Assembly: GCA_024103215.1 (NCBI GenBank)
Contig: JAGFIY010000122.1
Location: 1-64,000, forward strand
Direction: 5' to 3'
DNA: 64,000 nucleotides
Origin: Melioribacteraceae bacterium
Lineage (GTDB): Bacteria; Bacteroidota; Ignavibacteria; Ignavibacteriales; Melioribacteraceae
The position numbers were made by a program, and so were the translations under genes. This document shows positions 55,778-64,000 of this stretch, in pieces. Numbering within the stretch: the stretch's first letter is position 1; each line of letters begins with the position of its first letter. Under the pieces are notes generated by a model. It did not search any database. It saw only the letters and a list, made by a program, of their open reading frames with translations, and was not told where the DNA came from.

Positions 55778-57636
55778 ATGCTGCGAGGTGCCAAGTTGTC
55801 TAAATATCTTTATTGCTCACCCTTCATTTTTATTTTTTCGCTCATATTTTCAACTTTTCTCTCTAATTATCCCCTATTATGTCAAACTTCTAAAGAAAGT
55901 ATGCTCAAAAAAGTATTTAATAATCCGCGACTTGTTTCGGAAGTCTTTTTCGATGACCTTGGTGATGAAATTCTGAAAATAACCGACACTTCCATAAATT
56001 ATTCCCGGTACAAAATTATCAGTAATTATAAAAATAATAACAAAAATTCATTTCCCGGGTTTGATACAACCAGTTACAATGTTTATGACTTAGATTCTTC
56101 TGTATATTCCGGTATTTATGAAGAATGGATTTGGACCGGAATAACCGGGAGAGCAACTCGTCCGTTTAAGGTGGGTGATATCAATAATGATGGAATCCCG
56201 GAGTTCTACGGACGAAGATACGACACTCGAACAAATCCTATAACTGATTATTGGGGTATTGCCGAATACGATCCTTCAAATGAAAAAATTATCGAAAAGC
56301 ATACTTGGATTCCAAGCGTCTTCGATCTTTTTGTTTACAACGGTCCTATTTATGACATTGATAAGGATGGTAATGATGAAGTATATATGATTGGGGTATC
56401 TCTCTATGACACACTTCTTTACTTCTACGGGCGATCTTATAAGGAAAACCCGGAAACCGGACTTGCAACCGATATTAATTTCGATTTTAGAGATTGGGGT
56501 CAAATGAATGGTACCGAATTTGGAGATTTTGACGGTGATAATTTTACTGATATTGTCTACTTTATGGACGGTCCTTCAACAATCAAAATCGGTAAATTCA
56601 ATCCGGGTATAGTAAATTTTGATTCAACTTTCTGGTATAGAACTTATCCGGAAGCTGCTTTTGCCGCGGGATTCTCAACCGGGGATGTTGATAATGACGG
56701 TTATGCTGATATTGTACTTGCTACCTCAAGGGGTATTATCTGGGTCTATGAGTATCAGCCGGACATAGAAAACTACGTGAGAATTTTTGAAGCAGATGCG
56801 GGAATATTTAACACATATACTCATTTCAACACAAATGATATAGACGGAAACGGAAAAATAGAGTTTTGGGTTGGGGGTGATGCATTCTTCAACGGCGAAG
56901 CCATAACCCGGTATTTTTGCTTTGAGTCGGACGACAACAACAGTTACAAACCGGTTCATATGATTGAATTAAGGGGTATATTTTCTACCAATGCTTATAA
57001 TGCCTTTGAAGTGGATATAGATAAAGACGGTAAAAGTGAAATAGGTTTTTGTCACGATCAAACATTTTATATCTTCAAATTTACCGGGTTGAACCGTACC
57101 CCAAATACGAACTCTTTTATTTTTTAATAAACTCACGACTAGGTGAACCGGATTATGTACTATTCTATGGCGGAATTATGTATGACATTGATAATGACGG
57201 ATTCCCGGGAATTATTATAAATCAATCCGGATTGGAACAAATCGGTTATAATGAGTTTGATCGTTATGATTTTTCTCTTGTTTACAAACCAACGTCCGTT
57301 GTAAGTGCTGATTATGATTATAATATCAACTTACCGACTGAATATAAGCTCTATCAAAATTATCCTAATCCTTTTAATCCGACAACAACAATTAAGTTTT
57401 CAATTCCCGCTGTCATTGCGAGTGCCGATGGAATAGATGCGAAGCAATCTCATAATACAACACTGAAAGTTTATGACATACTCGGAAGAGAAATTACGGT
57501 ACTGGTAAACGAATATTTGTCCCCGGGAAATTATGAAGTCGAGTTTAATGCGGAATATTTATCTTCAGGGGTTTATTACTACAGGCTAACTAATGGTACA
57601 TTTTCACAGACAAGAAAAATGAATCTTTTGAAGTAA
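55778..57636 (+). pseudogene. FG-GAP/VCBS-repeat T9SS cargo protein, frameshifted
   Basis: A surface or secreted protein of about 619 residues broken into two frames. The first (55778-57127) has a signal sequence and six calcium-site-like turns such as DINNDGIPEF, DIDKDGNDEV, DFDGDNFTDI, DVDNDGYADI, DIDGNGKIEF and DIDKDGKSEI, a beta-propeller pattern. The second (in frame from about 57120 to 57636) has one more turn (DIDNDGFPGI) and the T9SS type A sorting domain YQNYPNPFNPTTTIKF ending QTRKMNLLK. One extra T in the run of six Ts at 57119-57124 would join them, giving NSFIFLINSR. So this is either a recent one-base deletion or a sequencing error. The sorting domain also holds an inserted repeat. 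Confidence 0.82.
57411..57453 (+). repeat. Palindromic repeat inserted in the T9SS sorting domain
   Basis: The bases TGTCATTGCGAGTGCCGATG and the following GGAATAGATGCGAAGCAATCTCAT match the common form of short dispersed bacterial repeats (GTCATTGCGAG ... GAAGCAATCTC). Read in frame it adds AVIASADGIDAKQSH between the two beta strands of the sorting domain. Confidence 0.6.
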
Positions 57637-57832
57637 TGTTATACTAAGCCGGGTTCTGCCATATACCGTTTAATTGAATTCCCTTATTTGAAGGAGCGGG
57701 TAAGTTGTCTGCCTAAGCCGGGTATGGTTTGAACGGAACTTGAGCGAAACTTGAACGGCTCTATTACGGTTTCAAATACTTTTCAAATACTTTTTAAATA
57801 GGTTTCATATCGCAAGTTGAAAGTCACAAATT

Positions 57833-57968
57833 GTCATTCTGATCGAGCTGTTTTTGGACGAGAGAGGAATCTCACTTAAAAATCGCTGAAAATATCATCT
57901 TTTTTGGGTGAGATTCTCGCATAGCGATGCCTTTGGCATTCATTCCGCTCCGCTGCATCCAGAATGAC
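57833..57968. repeat. Palindromic MITE-like element with GTCATTCT / AGAATGAC ends
   Basis: 136 bp bounded by perfect 8-bp inverted repeats GTCATTCT and AGAATGAC, with inner pairing between ggaatctcac and gtgagattctc. No coding capacity. The form resembles small non-autonomous dispersed repeats. Confidence 0.6.
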
Positions 57969-57985
57969 GGTTGTACCTCACACTC

Positions 57986-58058
57986 TTAATCCATGGGTTA
58001 ATCAGAAAAAAGTAAAGATTTTGAACAGTTTTAACTGTTTATATATAGCGGTTAACTT
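57986..58058 (+). repeat. 73-bp direct repeat, copy 1
   Basis: Matches 59318-59390 at about 69 of 73 positions at a constant offset of 1332 bases; the core is TTTTGAACAGTTTTAACTGT. Together the copies bracket the toxin-antitoxin pair. Confidence 0.8.
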
Positions 58059-58242
58059 GAGTATTTAACAAAGAATCACAAAGCGGAAAACTTGTGATTA
58101 GGAAATCTTTTTAATAAGAATTGTTTTTTTCCCGAAGGGATGCCTTTGGCAAACAACTTGTCCCGTCTTGTCGGGATAACGGTCGTTGGGTGTAATAAAA
58201 AAATAATTTGATATATATCGTCCATTGGCGTATATTTGATTT

Positions 58243-58560
58243 ATGAAAATAATCGAAACTTCTATTTTTACTAAAAAAATAATTTCTTTATTAAAAGATG
58301 AGGAATACCGTAATCTTCAAAATGATTTAATTCTTAACCCGGAAATTGGTAATGTAATTAGTGGTAGTGGTGGACTAAGAAAAATGAGATGGGGAATTTT
58401 GGGAAAAGGAAAGAGAGGTGGTATTCGAGTGATTTATTACTGGCTTGATAAAAAGGAAATACTATTATTATTGCTTGCATTTCCAAAAAATGAACAAGAA
58501 GATTTAACTTCAGAACAGTTAAAAGTGCTTAAAAAAATAGTAGAAAAGGAATTACAATGA
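58243..58560 (+). CDS. RelE/HigB-family toxin
   Basis: A 105-residue protein of the RelE/ParE fold, probably a ribosome-dependent mRNA nuclease of the HigB2 branch. Visible pattern: LILNPEIGNVISGSGGLRKMRWG near residue 30, GKRGGIRVIYYWLD near residue 56 and LLLLAFPKNEQEDLTSEQ near residue 74, which is the usual HigB2/RelE C-terminal layout. It overlaps the antitoxin gene by four bases (ATGA), toxin first, as in higBA-type modules. Confidence 0.88.
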   Translation: MKIIETSIFTKKIISLLKDEEYRNLQNDLILNPEIGNVISGSGGLRKMRWGILGKGKRGGIRVIYYWLDKKEILLLLLAFPKNEQEDLTSEQLKVLKKIVEKELQ

Positions 58561-58850
58561 AAAACGAATTATTTGAAGAATTAAAGGCTAGCATAGAAGA
58601 AGGCGGAAAGATACTTAAAGGAAAAAAGAAACCTAGTAGAGTATTTAGTTATGAAAATCCGGATCCCAAACAGATTCGAGAAAGATTAGGATTATCACAA
58701 AATAAATTTGCTAAGTTACTAGGAATAAGTATTTCTACTCTTCAAAATTGGGAGCAAGGTCGTAGAAAACCAGAAGGTCCAGCAAAAGTATTATTAAATG
58801 TCGCAGCAAAATATCCAGACGCCATCCTAAACACGGTTTACAATCATTAA
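58557..58850 (+). CDS. HigA/NadS-type antitoxin with XRE HTH domain
   Basis: A 97-residue DNA-binding antitoxin. The N-terminal half (EELKASIEEGGKILKGKKKP) is the toxin-binding helix-strand; the HTH is at about 44-80 (IRERLGLSQNKFAKLLGISI, then STLQNWEQGRRKPEGPA). It would neutralise the toxin and repress the operon. Coupled to the toxin by a four-base overlap. Confidence 0.9.
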   Translation: MKNELFEELKASIEEGGKILKGKKKPSRVFSYENPDPKQIRERLGLSQNKFAKLLGISISTLQNWEQGRRKPEGPAKVLLNVAAKYPDAILNTVYNH

Positions 58851-59446
58851 TAAGACTTACGCATAACACCTTTAATCCACCAATAGGGTGGTGGACAGGT
58901 AAGTAAAAAGTCCCTTGTTCGCTAGAAAGCAACTTTGGAGGACAAGACCTCCTCCGTAAAATGGAAACTTCGGAGGGCGGGCATTCGGACATAAATTTTC
59001 CTGACAAATAAATTTGTAAAAAGTGCTTTGTAAATAAATCTAAACTAACTATAAATCGGCGTTGCGGTTATTTGATAGCTGGCCCCCATTTGTGGGATAG
59101 TCATATATTAAAGCGAAATTGTCCCGATGTATCGGGACGTATAACAACTTGTTCGCCTATGGCGAAGGATTTCCCATTTATATAGAGTATTAACTATTTC
59201 GTAAGTTGGTCTAGATAAAGAATTTAATTAACTCAAATTCACCGCCTAAATAACAGTGAAGTAAAAAACCGTTGAAACGGTTCTAATAAATTGTTTTTCG
59301 TTTTATTAACCCACGGATTAATCCGTGGGCTAATGAGAAAAAAGTAAAGATTTTGAACAGTTTTAACTGTTTATATATAGCGGTCAACTTGGCAATTAAG
59401 AAAGAGTCAACCTTTTTCAGGATGCTTCAGTATAAAATAAAACTTG
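58851..59446. other. Repeat-rich intergenic region downstream of the antitoxin
   Basis: About 600 bases with no gene that I can support. It holds a hairpin TCCACCA/TGGTGGA at 58876-58895, an 8-2-8 palindrome GTCCCGAT-GT-ATCGGGAC at 59121-59138, a palindrome around CCCACGGATTAATCCGTGGG at 59310-59329, and the second copy of the 73-bp direct repeat. Confidence 0.7.
59318..59390 (+). repeat. 73-bp direct repeat, copy 2
   Basis: Second copy of the repeat at 57986-58058, with the same orientation. It begins inside a 20-bp palindrome that copy 1 holds only in degraded form. Confidence 0.8.
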
Positions 59447-59519
59447 TGGAGCTAAGCGGGTTCGAACCGCTGACCTTCTGACTGCCAGTCAGACGCTCTC
59501 CCAACTGAGCTATAGCCCC
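59447..59519 (-). tRNA. tRNA-Ala (anticodon GGC)
   Basis: On the minus strand the sequence folds as a standard cloverleaf: acceptor GGGGCTA/TAGCTCC with one G-T pair, D arm GCTC..GAGC, anticodon arm TCTGA-CTGGCAG-TCAGA with anticodon GGC, and T arm AGCGG-TTCGAAC-CCGCT. The discriminator base is A. The CCA end is not encoded. Length is 73. Confidence 0.97.
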
Positions 59520-59563
59520 AAACAGTAATGGCAAAAGTAAATAACTTAAAAAGAATAATCAAT

Positions 59564-60889
59564 TTATTTCAATTCGTTTTCGTGTATTGAGATTTTATAA
59601 AGTTCATTTCCATTGACATCAAAAATTTTGCAAGTCATTGTCCTGTCATTTCTCTTCCCACTGAAAGAAAATTCGGCAAAATTATGCTGTTTCATTAGTG
59701 ATCCTTCCACTCTCAAAAAATTCGGTTCATCAGGATAATTATTTACGCCAGCCGTGAGCGACGAAATTGTAAAATCATATAAAGGATAAGTACCGCGTCT
59801 TTCAAGTTTTGAAATCTCAGACATATGTCTGTCCCCATCAAGAAAAACAACACCGGTTATTCCCTCTTTTCTAATTGCATTTAAAAGTTTTTCTTTTTCT
59901 TCCGGAAAAATGGCATAAGTTTCTGCCCAAGTTGTAGGATTTAAAACTTGTCCGCCGATCACTACAAACTTGAATGGCGCATTGCTGTTGGATAAAGCAT
60001 CAATCAACCAATTTAATTGCTCATCTCCAAGCATCACTCTCTTACCGGTTCTTCTATCATTTGGAGTTCTGAAGTATCTGTTATCTAAAAGGAAGAAATC
60101 CACATCGCTCCATTGGAAATATGTAGTAATTCCCTTATTTCCGTTTACCCCATACCCGGGATTTGCCCAGAATAGCTTGAACAATTCAAGTACAGTATCT
60201 TTATGAATATATGATCGATCACTGTTATTTGGACCGAAATCATGATCATCCCATATAGCATAATGGTGTTTGGTTGCCCAAAGTTTCTGCAATTCCGGAA
60301 TGCTTCTGTCATGTGTTATTCTTTTTATCATTCCGGTTCTTGAATAATAATCAGCCTCCCGGTAATAATAATTATCACCCAGCCAAAGCATAAAATCTGC
60401 CGGATTCTCAGCCATCGTTTCGAATATTTTGTACTCACTCCCGTAAGGTTTACCAGGTCTATCATATTGTTCTTCATTTATGTAAGCACAGCTTCCGGTA
60501 ATGAAAGAAAATTCCGGTGGGTCGGTTCGCCACTGCCAGAGAGTTTGAGTTTTAAATTCAAGCTCATATTCTCTTTCGACAACTTGATCATTAATATAGA
60601 TTCGGTAACCATAGATCATTCCCGGTTCTACTTGATCGGCAACAAGGTTAGCAGTAAATGCTTTTTCCTTTTTAGTTACGATTTCATCAGTAAAAAAGTG
60701 CTCTGAATTTTCTTTCTTAACCCAATACTCAGCTTTTACTGCCGCTTCTGACTTTGTTTGTAACCAGAGTGCAACTTCCCTCATTTGCGAATGACCGATC
60801 ATGGGACCATTTTGCAGTAAATCAGATTGGGCAATAACGAGATTAGGGATAATGAATATGAGAATAAGTAATATCAATGTTTTTTTCAT
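59564..60889 (-). CDS. Secreted PhoD-like alkaline phosphatase
   Basis: A 441-residue exported metallophosphatase of the PhoD/PhoD-like family. Signal peptide MKKTLILLILIFIIPNLVIAQ. A Fn3-like N-terminal domain is followed by the catalytic core: FITGSCAYINEEQYD near residue 130, FMLWLGDNYYYREADYY near 165 with metal ligands, YAIWDDHDFGPNNSD near 213 and VVFLDGDRHMSEISK near 350 with the C-terminal metal His. Substrate: phosphodiesters or phosphomonoesters; the exact one is unknown. Single gene beside the tRNA. Confidence 0.87.
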   Translation of the reverse strand: MKKTLILLILIFIIPNLVIAQSDLLQNGPMIGHSQMREVALWLQTKSEAAVKAEYWVKKENSEHFFTDEIVTKKEKAFTANLVADQVEPGMIYGYRIYINDQVVEREYELEFKTQTLWQWRTDPPEFSFITGSCAYINEEQYDRPGKPYGSEYKIFETMAENPADFMLWLGDNYYYREADYYSRTGMIKRITHDRSIPELQKLWATKHHYAIWDDHDFGPNNSDRSYIHKDTVLELFKLFWANPGYGVNGNKGITTYFQWSDVDFFLLDNRYFRTPNDRRTGKRVMLGDEQLNWLIDALSNSNAPFKFVVIGGQVLNPTTWAETYAIFPEEKEKLLNAIRKEGITGVVFLDGDRHMSEISKLERRGTYPLYDFTISSLTAGVNNYPDEPNFLRVEGSLMKQHNFAEFSFSGKRNDRTMTCKIFDVNGNELYKISIHENELK

Positions 60890-60987
60890 AGGATCTCCTT
60901 AGCGGTTACCGAAAAATAGTGACTCAATTATTCAATTGAAATTAATAATTCGTTAAATTATGTTTTAAAAAAAATTTATGAAAAATA

Positions 60988-61383
60988 ATGATTCCACGTA
61001 AATTAATTTTATTTCATTTTCTTTTAATGATAACTATGTTGGTATCAGGATGTGATGATACAATCCCCAACGATATAGATATACCTGCCGAAAATGTAAG
61101 TTACAGCAGACATATTCAACCAGTGCTAAATGTGAAGTGCGCAACAAATCTTTGTCATGATTCTGCCACGCGTGCCGGTAATTATGCGATGCAGAGTTGG
61201 ACAGAAACAAACACTTCTCCATACGTAATTGCCGGTGATCCTCGTAATAGTGTAGCCGTCCTCGTTGCTTCCGGAGAAATTCCTCCAATGATGCCGCCGC
61301 AAAATTCGAGTGTTCTACCATTTTCTGATCGAGAACTTGAAGGATTTAAAACCTGGATAAAAGAAGGTGCAAAGAACAATTAA
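60988..61383 (+). CDS. Lipoprotein with CX4CH heme-type motif
   Basis: A 131-residue lipoprotein with lipobox Cys22 (TMLVSGCDD). It shows the pattern of a small c-type cytochrome domain of the planctomycete (PSCyt1) type: YSRHIQPVLNVKCATNLCHD, with Cys51, Cys56 and His57, then IPPMMPPQNSSVLPFSDREL, whose Met residues could be the sixth ligand, and FKTWIKEGAKNN. The spacing is CX4CH instead of CXXCH, so heme attachment is possible but not certain. It overlaps the next gene by 17 bases. Confidence 0.75.
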   Translation: MIPRKLILFHFLLMITMLVSGCDDTIPNDIDIPAENVSYSRHIQPVLNVKCATNLCHDSATRAGNYAMQSWTETNTSPYVIAGDPRNSVAVLVASGEIPPMMPPQNSSVLPFSDRELEGFKTWIKEGAKNN

Positions 61384-61825
61384 AGATAATTCCGGAGTTT
61401 ATCTTCTTGAAATATATTTAACTAGATCAATAACCGTCTCCATTAAAAAATTCCGCGGGCAAAATTTGGTTAAAGGATATTATTACTATACCGGGAGTGC
61501 TCAAAAAAATTTAATGCAAAGAATTGAAAGACATCTGAGGAAAGAAAAGAAAATTCATTGGCATATTGATCATCTGACAACAAATAAACACGCATCATTA
61601 AAAAATATTTTTATGATTTTAAGTGCTTCTAAAAATGAGGAATGTGATCTCGGCTTAAAATTGAGAACAATCTTTGGGATTTCTAATTCACTGACCGGTT
61701 TTGGAAATTCAGACTGTAGAAATTGCGAAACACATTTATTCCATGCAAAGAAAAGAATAAATCACAACCACTTGTTGTCTCTGTACCAGGATATCGTGTT
61801 GCTCAAAGCTTCTTCTAAAGTGTAA
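61367..61825 (+). CDS. DUF123 GIY-YIG-family protein
   Basis: A 152-residue protein of the DUF123 family, a branch of GIY-YIG endonucleases. Visible pattern: GVYLLEIYL near residue 10, KGYYYYTGSAQKNLMQRIERHLR near 36, KIHWHIDHLTTNKHAS near 62, and TGFGNSDCRNCETHLF near 108. GTG start. The family may act as a nuclease but its biological role is unknown. Its 3' end overlaps the minus-strand epimerase by 64 bases. Confidence 0.85.
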   Translation: MQRTIKDNSGVYLLEIYLTRSITVSIKKFRGQNLVKGYYYYTGSAQKNLMQRIERHLRKEKKIHWHIDHLTTNKHASLKNIFMILSASKNEECDLGLKLRTIFGISNSLTGFGNSDCRNCETHLFHAKKRINHNHLLSLYQDIVLLKASSKV

Positions 61826-62757
61826 TCTTCTCTAAAATTTAGGTCCTTTTTAGCTTTTGAGATTTCCATTGTCCATGCTTCTTGCACAAAGTCTTTTGCT
61901 TTTTCTATATTAAAAGTTGCGGCGTTTTTACTGAAATAAGAAAAAAATTGTGCGACTGCCGCAACCATAAATACAATTGAATGAGGTATTCTGAGTGTTA
62001 AAGCTTTTTTCCCAAAAACTTTCGAGATTATATCCCCTATTTCCGTCCAAGTGTATTGTTTTTCCGAACCGATAAAATATGTCTCATTCACGGCTTTGTC
62101 TATTACAGCACTTAAGTAAATTCCCTTCACTAAATCTTTTACATAGATTAAACTCAATTCTTTACGGTTAAACCCAATCAAGGTCATTAATCTCATTTTT
62201 TTGTAAGTACGAAAAACAAGATATATTTCAGTATCACGCTCACCGAAAACAGCAGGTGCTCTAACTATCGTGATCGGAATTTTATCCATATATGATCTAG
62301 CCAGATTTTCCTGTTCTAACTTACTTTTTCCATAGCGTGTAATAGGGTGCGGTTCAATTTCCTCATTTACGTGCTCACCCAGTTTATTTGGGCCTGCTGC
62401 GGTTTGACTGCTTACAATGACAACTCTCTTTATTTTTGGATTGACGTCCAAAATTACATCAAGTAAATTTTTTGTTGTCTCTACATTTCCTTTTCTATAT
62501 CCTTCCTCATTTTTAGCTTTGACGACACCGGCGACGTGAAAAAGATAATTCGCATCTTTTAACACATTTTTCAATCCATTCTTGTCAAACAAACCGCAAT
62601 CATAAATCTCAACATTTTTATTTTCTAACCATCTAAGATTGCTTGATTTTCTGACAATACATCTAACTTTATGATTTTTTTCAAGAAGGTAATCAACCAA
62701 ATGGCTTCCGACAAATCCGTTTGCACCCGTCACGACAGAAATTCTATTTTCTTCCAT
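61762..62757 (-). CDS. NAD-dependent epimerase/dehydratase (extended SDR)
   Basis: A 331-residue enzyme of the extended short-chain dehydrogenase family. Rossmann motif VTGANGFVGSHLVDYLLEKN is at residues about 9-28; the catalytic YxxxK is in ITRYGKSKLEQENLA near residue 144, with the Ser in VIVSSQTAAG. RAPAVFGERDTEIY follows. A hydrophobic helix near 258-275 (SIVFMVAAVAQFFSYF) suggests membrane association, as in NAD-dependent sterol/sugar-lipid dehydrogenases. Substrate unknown. Divergent from the alpha-oxoamine synthase. Confidence 0.87.
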   Translation of the reverse strand: MEENRISVVTGANGFVGSHLVDYLLEKNHKVRCIVRKSSNLRWLENKNVEIYDCGLFDKNGLKNVLKDANYLFHVAGVVKAKNEEGYRKGNVETTKNLLDVILDVNPKIKRVVIVSSQTAAGPNKLGEHVNEEIEPHPITRYGKSKLEQENLARSYMDKIPITIVRAPAVFGERDTEIYLVFRTYKKMRLMTLIGFNRKELSLIYVKDLVKGIYLSAVIDKAVNETYFIGSEKQYTWTEIGDIISKVFGKKALTLRIPHSIVFMVAAVAQFFSYFSKNAATFNIEKAKDFVQEAWTMEISKAKKDLNFREDYTLEEALSNTISWYRDNKWL

Positions 62758-62877
62758 AACACCTTATTATTAAACGAGTTAATTTGATTTTGAGTTCTTT
62801 TAGTTATACTTTTGCATGCTTTTCACAAAGATACAAATTGTAATTGAATAAAATAAATTAGAAGACCGGAGGTATAG

Positions 62878-64000
62878 TTGGATCTTTTCAAAAAATGTTA
62901 CGAATTCACAAGAGCGGATGAAGTTAAAGCTGCCGGATTTTACCCTTATTTTAGAGCGATCGAAGAAAACGAGGGTCCTGAAGTTATGATTGAGGGACAG
63001 AAAAAAATTATGGCCGGATCAAATAACTATCTCGGTTTAACAAACCATCCAAAAGTAAAAGAAGCTGCACAAAAAGCTCTCGATAAATATGGTACGGGAT
63101 GTTCCGGTTCAAGATATTTAACCGGCACTCTTGATCTTCATGAACAACTTGAGGAAAAGTTAGCGAAGTTTTTCGGTAAAGAGGCTGTTTTACTTTTTAG
63201 TACAGGTTATCAGACTGCTCAAGGAATAATTCCAACTTTAGTTCAACGCGGAGAATATGTAATTTCCGACAAAGACAACCATGCATGTATTGTAGCAGGA
63301 AACTTAATGGCAAGAGGAGCAACCGCTGATGTGCTGCGATACAAACATAATGATATGAGCGATCTTGAAAGAGTACTCAACAAGGTTCCAAAAGAAACTC
63401 CAAAATTAATTGTTAGCGATGGTGTATTCAGCACCGGCGGTGAAATTGTCGATCTTCCAAAACTTGTTGCTCTTGCTAAAGAGTATAATGCACGAACTTT
63501 AATCGATGATGCACATGCCGTTGGAGTTATAGGAAAAGGCGGAAGAGGAACCGCAAGCGAATTTGATTTAGTTGATGATGTTGATCTTACAATGGGTACT
63601 TTCAGCAAAACTTTTGCTTCGTTGGGAGGGTTTGTAGCCGGGGATGCAAAGGTAATAAATTATATAAAACATCATGCGCCTGCTTTAATTTTTAGCGCTT
63701 CACCCACCCCATCATCAGTCGCGGCTGCAATGGCAGCGTTGGAAATTCTCGAGCAAGAACCCGAAAGAGTTAATCAACTTATTTCAAATGCCAATTATAT
63801 TCGTGAAAATTTAACAAAAGCGGGTTTCACCATAATTGAAGGCAGAACGGCAATTGTTCCTGTAATTGTTGGAGATGATCTTCTTGCATTTAAAATGTGG
63901 AGAATGTTATATGATGCCGGTATTTTTGTAAATGTATTCATTTCTCCTGGGGTACCTCAAGGAAGACAAATGATGCGTACGAGTTATATGTCTACACATA
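62878..64000 (+). CDS. Alpha-oxoamine synthase (serine palmitoyltransferase-like), 3' end outside window
   Basis: 374 residues are visible. This PLP enzyme family condenses an acyl-CoA with an amino acid. The start is a TTG with GGAGG five bases upstream; no ATG fits. [21 protein letters not shown] near residue 12, [11 protein letters not shown] near 48, [19 protein letters not shown] near 72, [16 protein letters not shown] near 216 and the PLP lysine Lys244 in [12 protein letters not shown] match the family. The N terminus resembles Bacteroidota serine palmitoyltransferases, which make sphingolipids, more than glycine C-acetyltransferase. A nearby epimerase with a membrane segment may serve the same lipid pathway. 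Confidence 0.88.
   Translation, partial: MDLFKKCYEFTRADEVKAAGFYPYFRAIEENEGPEVMIEGQKKIMAGSNNYLGLTNHPKVKEAAQKALDKYGTGCSGSRYLTGTLDLHEQLEEKLAKFFGKEAVLLFSTGYQTAQGIIPTLVQRGEYVISDKDNHACIVAGNLMARGATADVLRYKHNDMSDLERVLNKVPKETPKLIVSDGVFSTGGEIVDLPKLVALAKEYNARTLIDDAHAVGVIGKGGRGTASEFDLVDDVDLTMGTFSKTFASLGGFVAGDAKVINYIKHHAPALIFSASPTPSSVAAAMAALEILEQEPERVNQLISNANYIRENLTKAGFTIIEGRTAIVPVIVGDDLLAFKMWRMLYDAGIFVNVFISPGVPQGRQMMRTSYMSTH

Larger units (their letters stand above)
57637..58242. other. Repeat-rich intergenic region upstream of the toxin gene
   Basis: About 600 bases without a gene. It contains CTAAGCCGGGT twice (57644 and 57713), the palindromic element 57833-57968, GATGCCTTTGGCA twice (57926 and 58139), the first copy of a 73-bp direct repeat (57986-58058) and a hairpin-like CCCG-rich stretch near 58130-58190. 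Confidence 0.7.

Noticed and set aside
57117-57127. Programmed -1 ribosomal frameshift
   Set aside because: The T run could allow slippage, but the phase does not give a standard X-XXY-YYZ heptamer and no downstream stem is visible; a deletion or read error is simpler.
57049-57636. Independent gene for the T9SS sorting domain
   Set aside because: Its first residues are an out-of-frame reading of the FG-GAP gene, there is no signal peptide, and a one-base change joins it to the upstream frame.
58243-59519. Integrative island inserted in tRNA-Ala
   Set aside because: No integrase is present, and I see no duplicated tRNA 3' end as an attachment site near the toxin-antitoxin genes.
63243-63608. 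121-residue minus-strand frame near the right edge
   Set aside because: It is antisense to the conserved core of the alpha-oxoamine synthase, which reads through in frame from 62878 to the window end.

Overview
The window looks like a chromosomal segment of an AT-rich Bacteroidota-type bacterium, most likely an ignavibacterium. The pointers are a short 286-residue housekeeping sigma factor of the Bacteroidota kind, a type IX secretion (T9SS) sorting domain with YQNYPNPFNPTTTIKF, a T9SS plug homologue, an LptD-type LPS-assembly protein, and many FCB-group envelope families (DUF2911, DUF4097, DUF2141, WG repeats). Taxonomy is an inference from these families; no rRNA is present. The only RNA gene seen is tRNA-Ala(GGC) at 59447-59519.

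Layout. 1-2716: 3' end of a CusA-type copper/silver efflux pump and a secreted metal-binding protein. 3095-6659: primary sigma factor, a secreted DUF2911-TPR protein and a PLP-dependent cysteine desulfurase-like enzyme. 6795-10074 (minus): compact five-gene operon with FluC, DUF190, PAP2 phosphatase, DUF2141 and a PAS histidine kinase. 10206-19669 (plus): DUF4097 adhesin-like protein, then an envelope-centred operon (T9SS plug, Gfo/Idh oxidoreductase, lipoprotein, ROK sugar kinase, LptD, DUF2461) and a DMT permease. 19632-29627 (mostly minus): porin/FMN-binding/membrane-protein trio, an orphan membrane protein, hemerythrin, ZU5-like lipoprotein, WG-repeat protein, second PAS histidine kinase, Yip1 protein and M28 peptidase. 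29749-33378: OB-fold lipoprotein, RmuC, second M28 peptidase. 33405-36355: phosphoglucose isomerase and a secreted C1 peptidase.

36441-46331 (minus) is the most striking region. It is a five-gene overlapping operon encoding a b-type-cytochrome-like membrane protein, an iron-sulfur/FAD oxidoreductase with a membrane anchor, a 20-heme c-type cytochrome, a giant 61-heme c-type cytochrome built partly from exact 429-bp tandem units, and an outer-membrane beta-barrel protein. Together they read as a complete candidate electron conduit from the cytoplasmic NAD(P)H or quinone pool to the cell surface.

46445-55217: methionine sulfoxide reductases (a secreted MsrB and a cytosolic MsrA) flanking an esterase, HIT hydrolase, EF-G-like GTPase, YtxH and DUF948-like proteins, flippase-like LPG synthase membrane protein, Maf pyrophosphatase and an HTH regulator. 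55228-59519 is a disturbed, repeat-rich accessory stretch: two tiny membrane ORFs, a frameshifted FG-GAP/T9SS surface protein whose sorting domain carries an in-frame insertion of a palindromic repeat, a HigBA-like toxin-antitoxin pair bracketed by 73-bp direct repeats, and the tRNA. 59564-64000: PhoD-like phosphatase, a lipoprotein with a CX4CH heme-type motif, a DUF123 GIY-YIG protein, an NAD-dependent epimerase and the 5' part of an alpha-oxoamine synthase.
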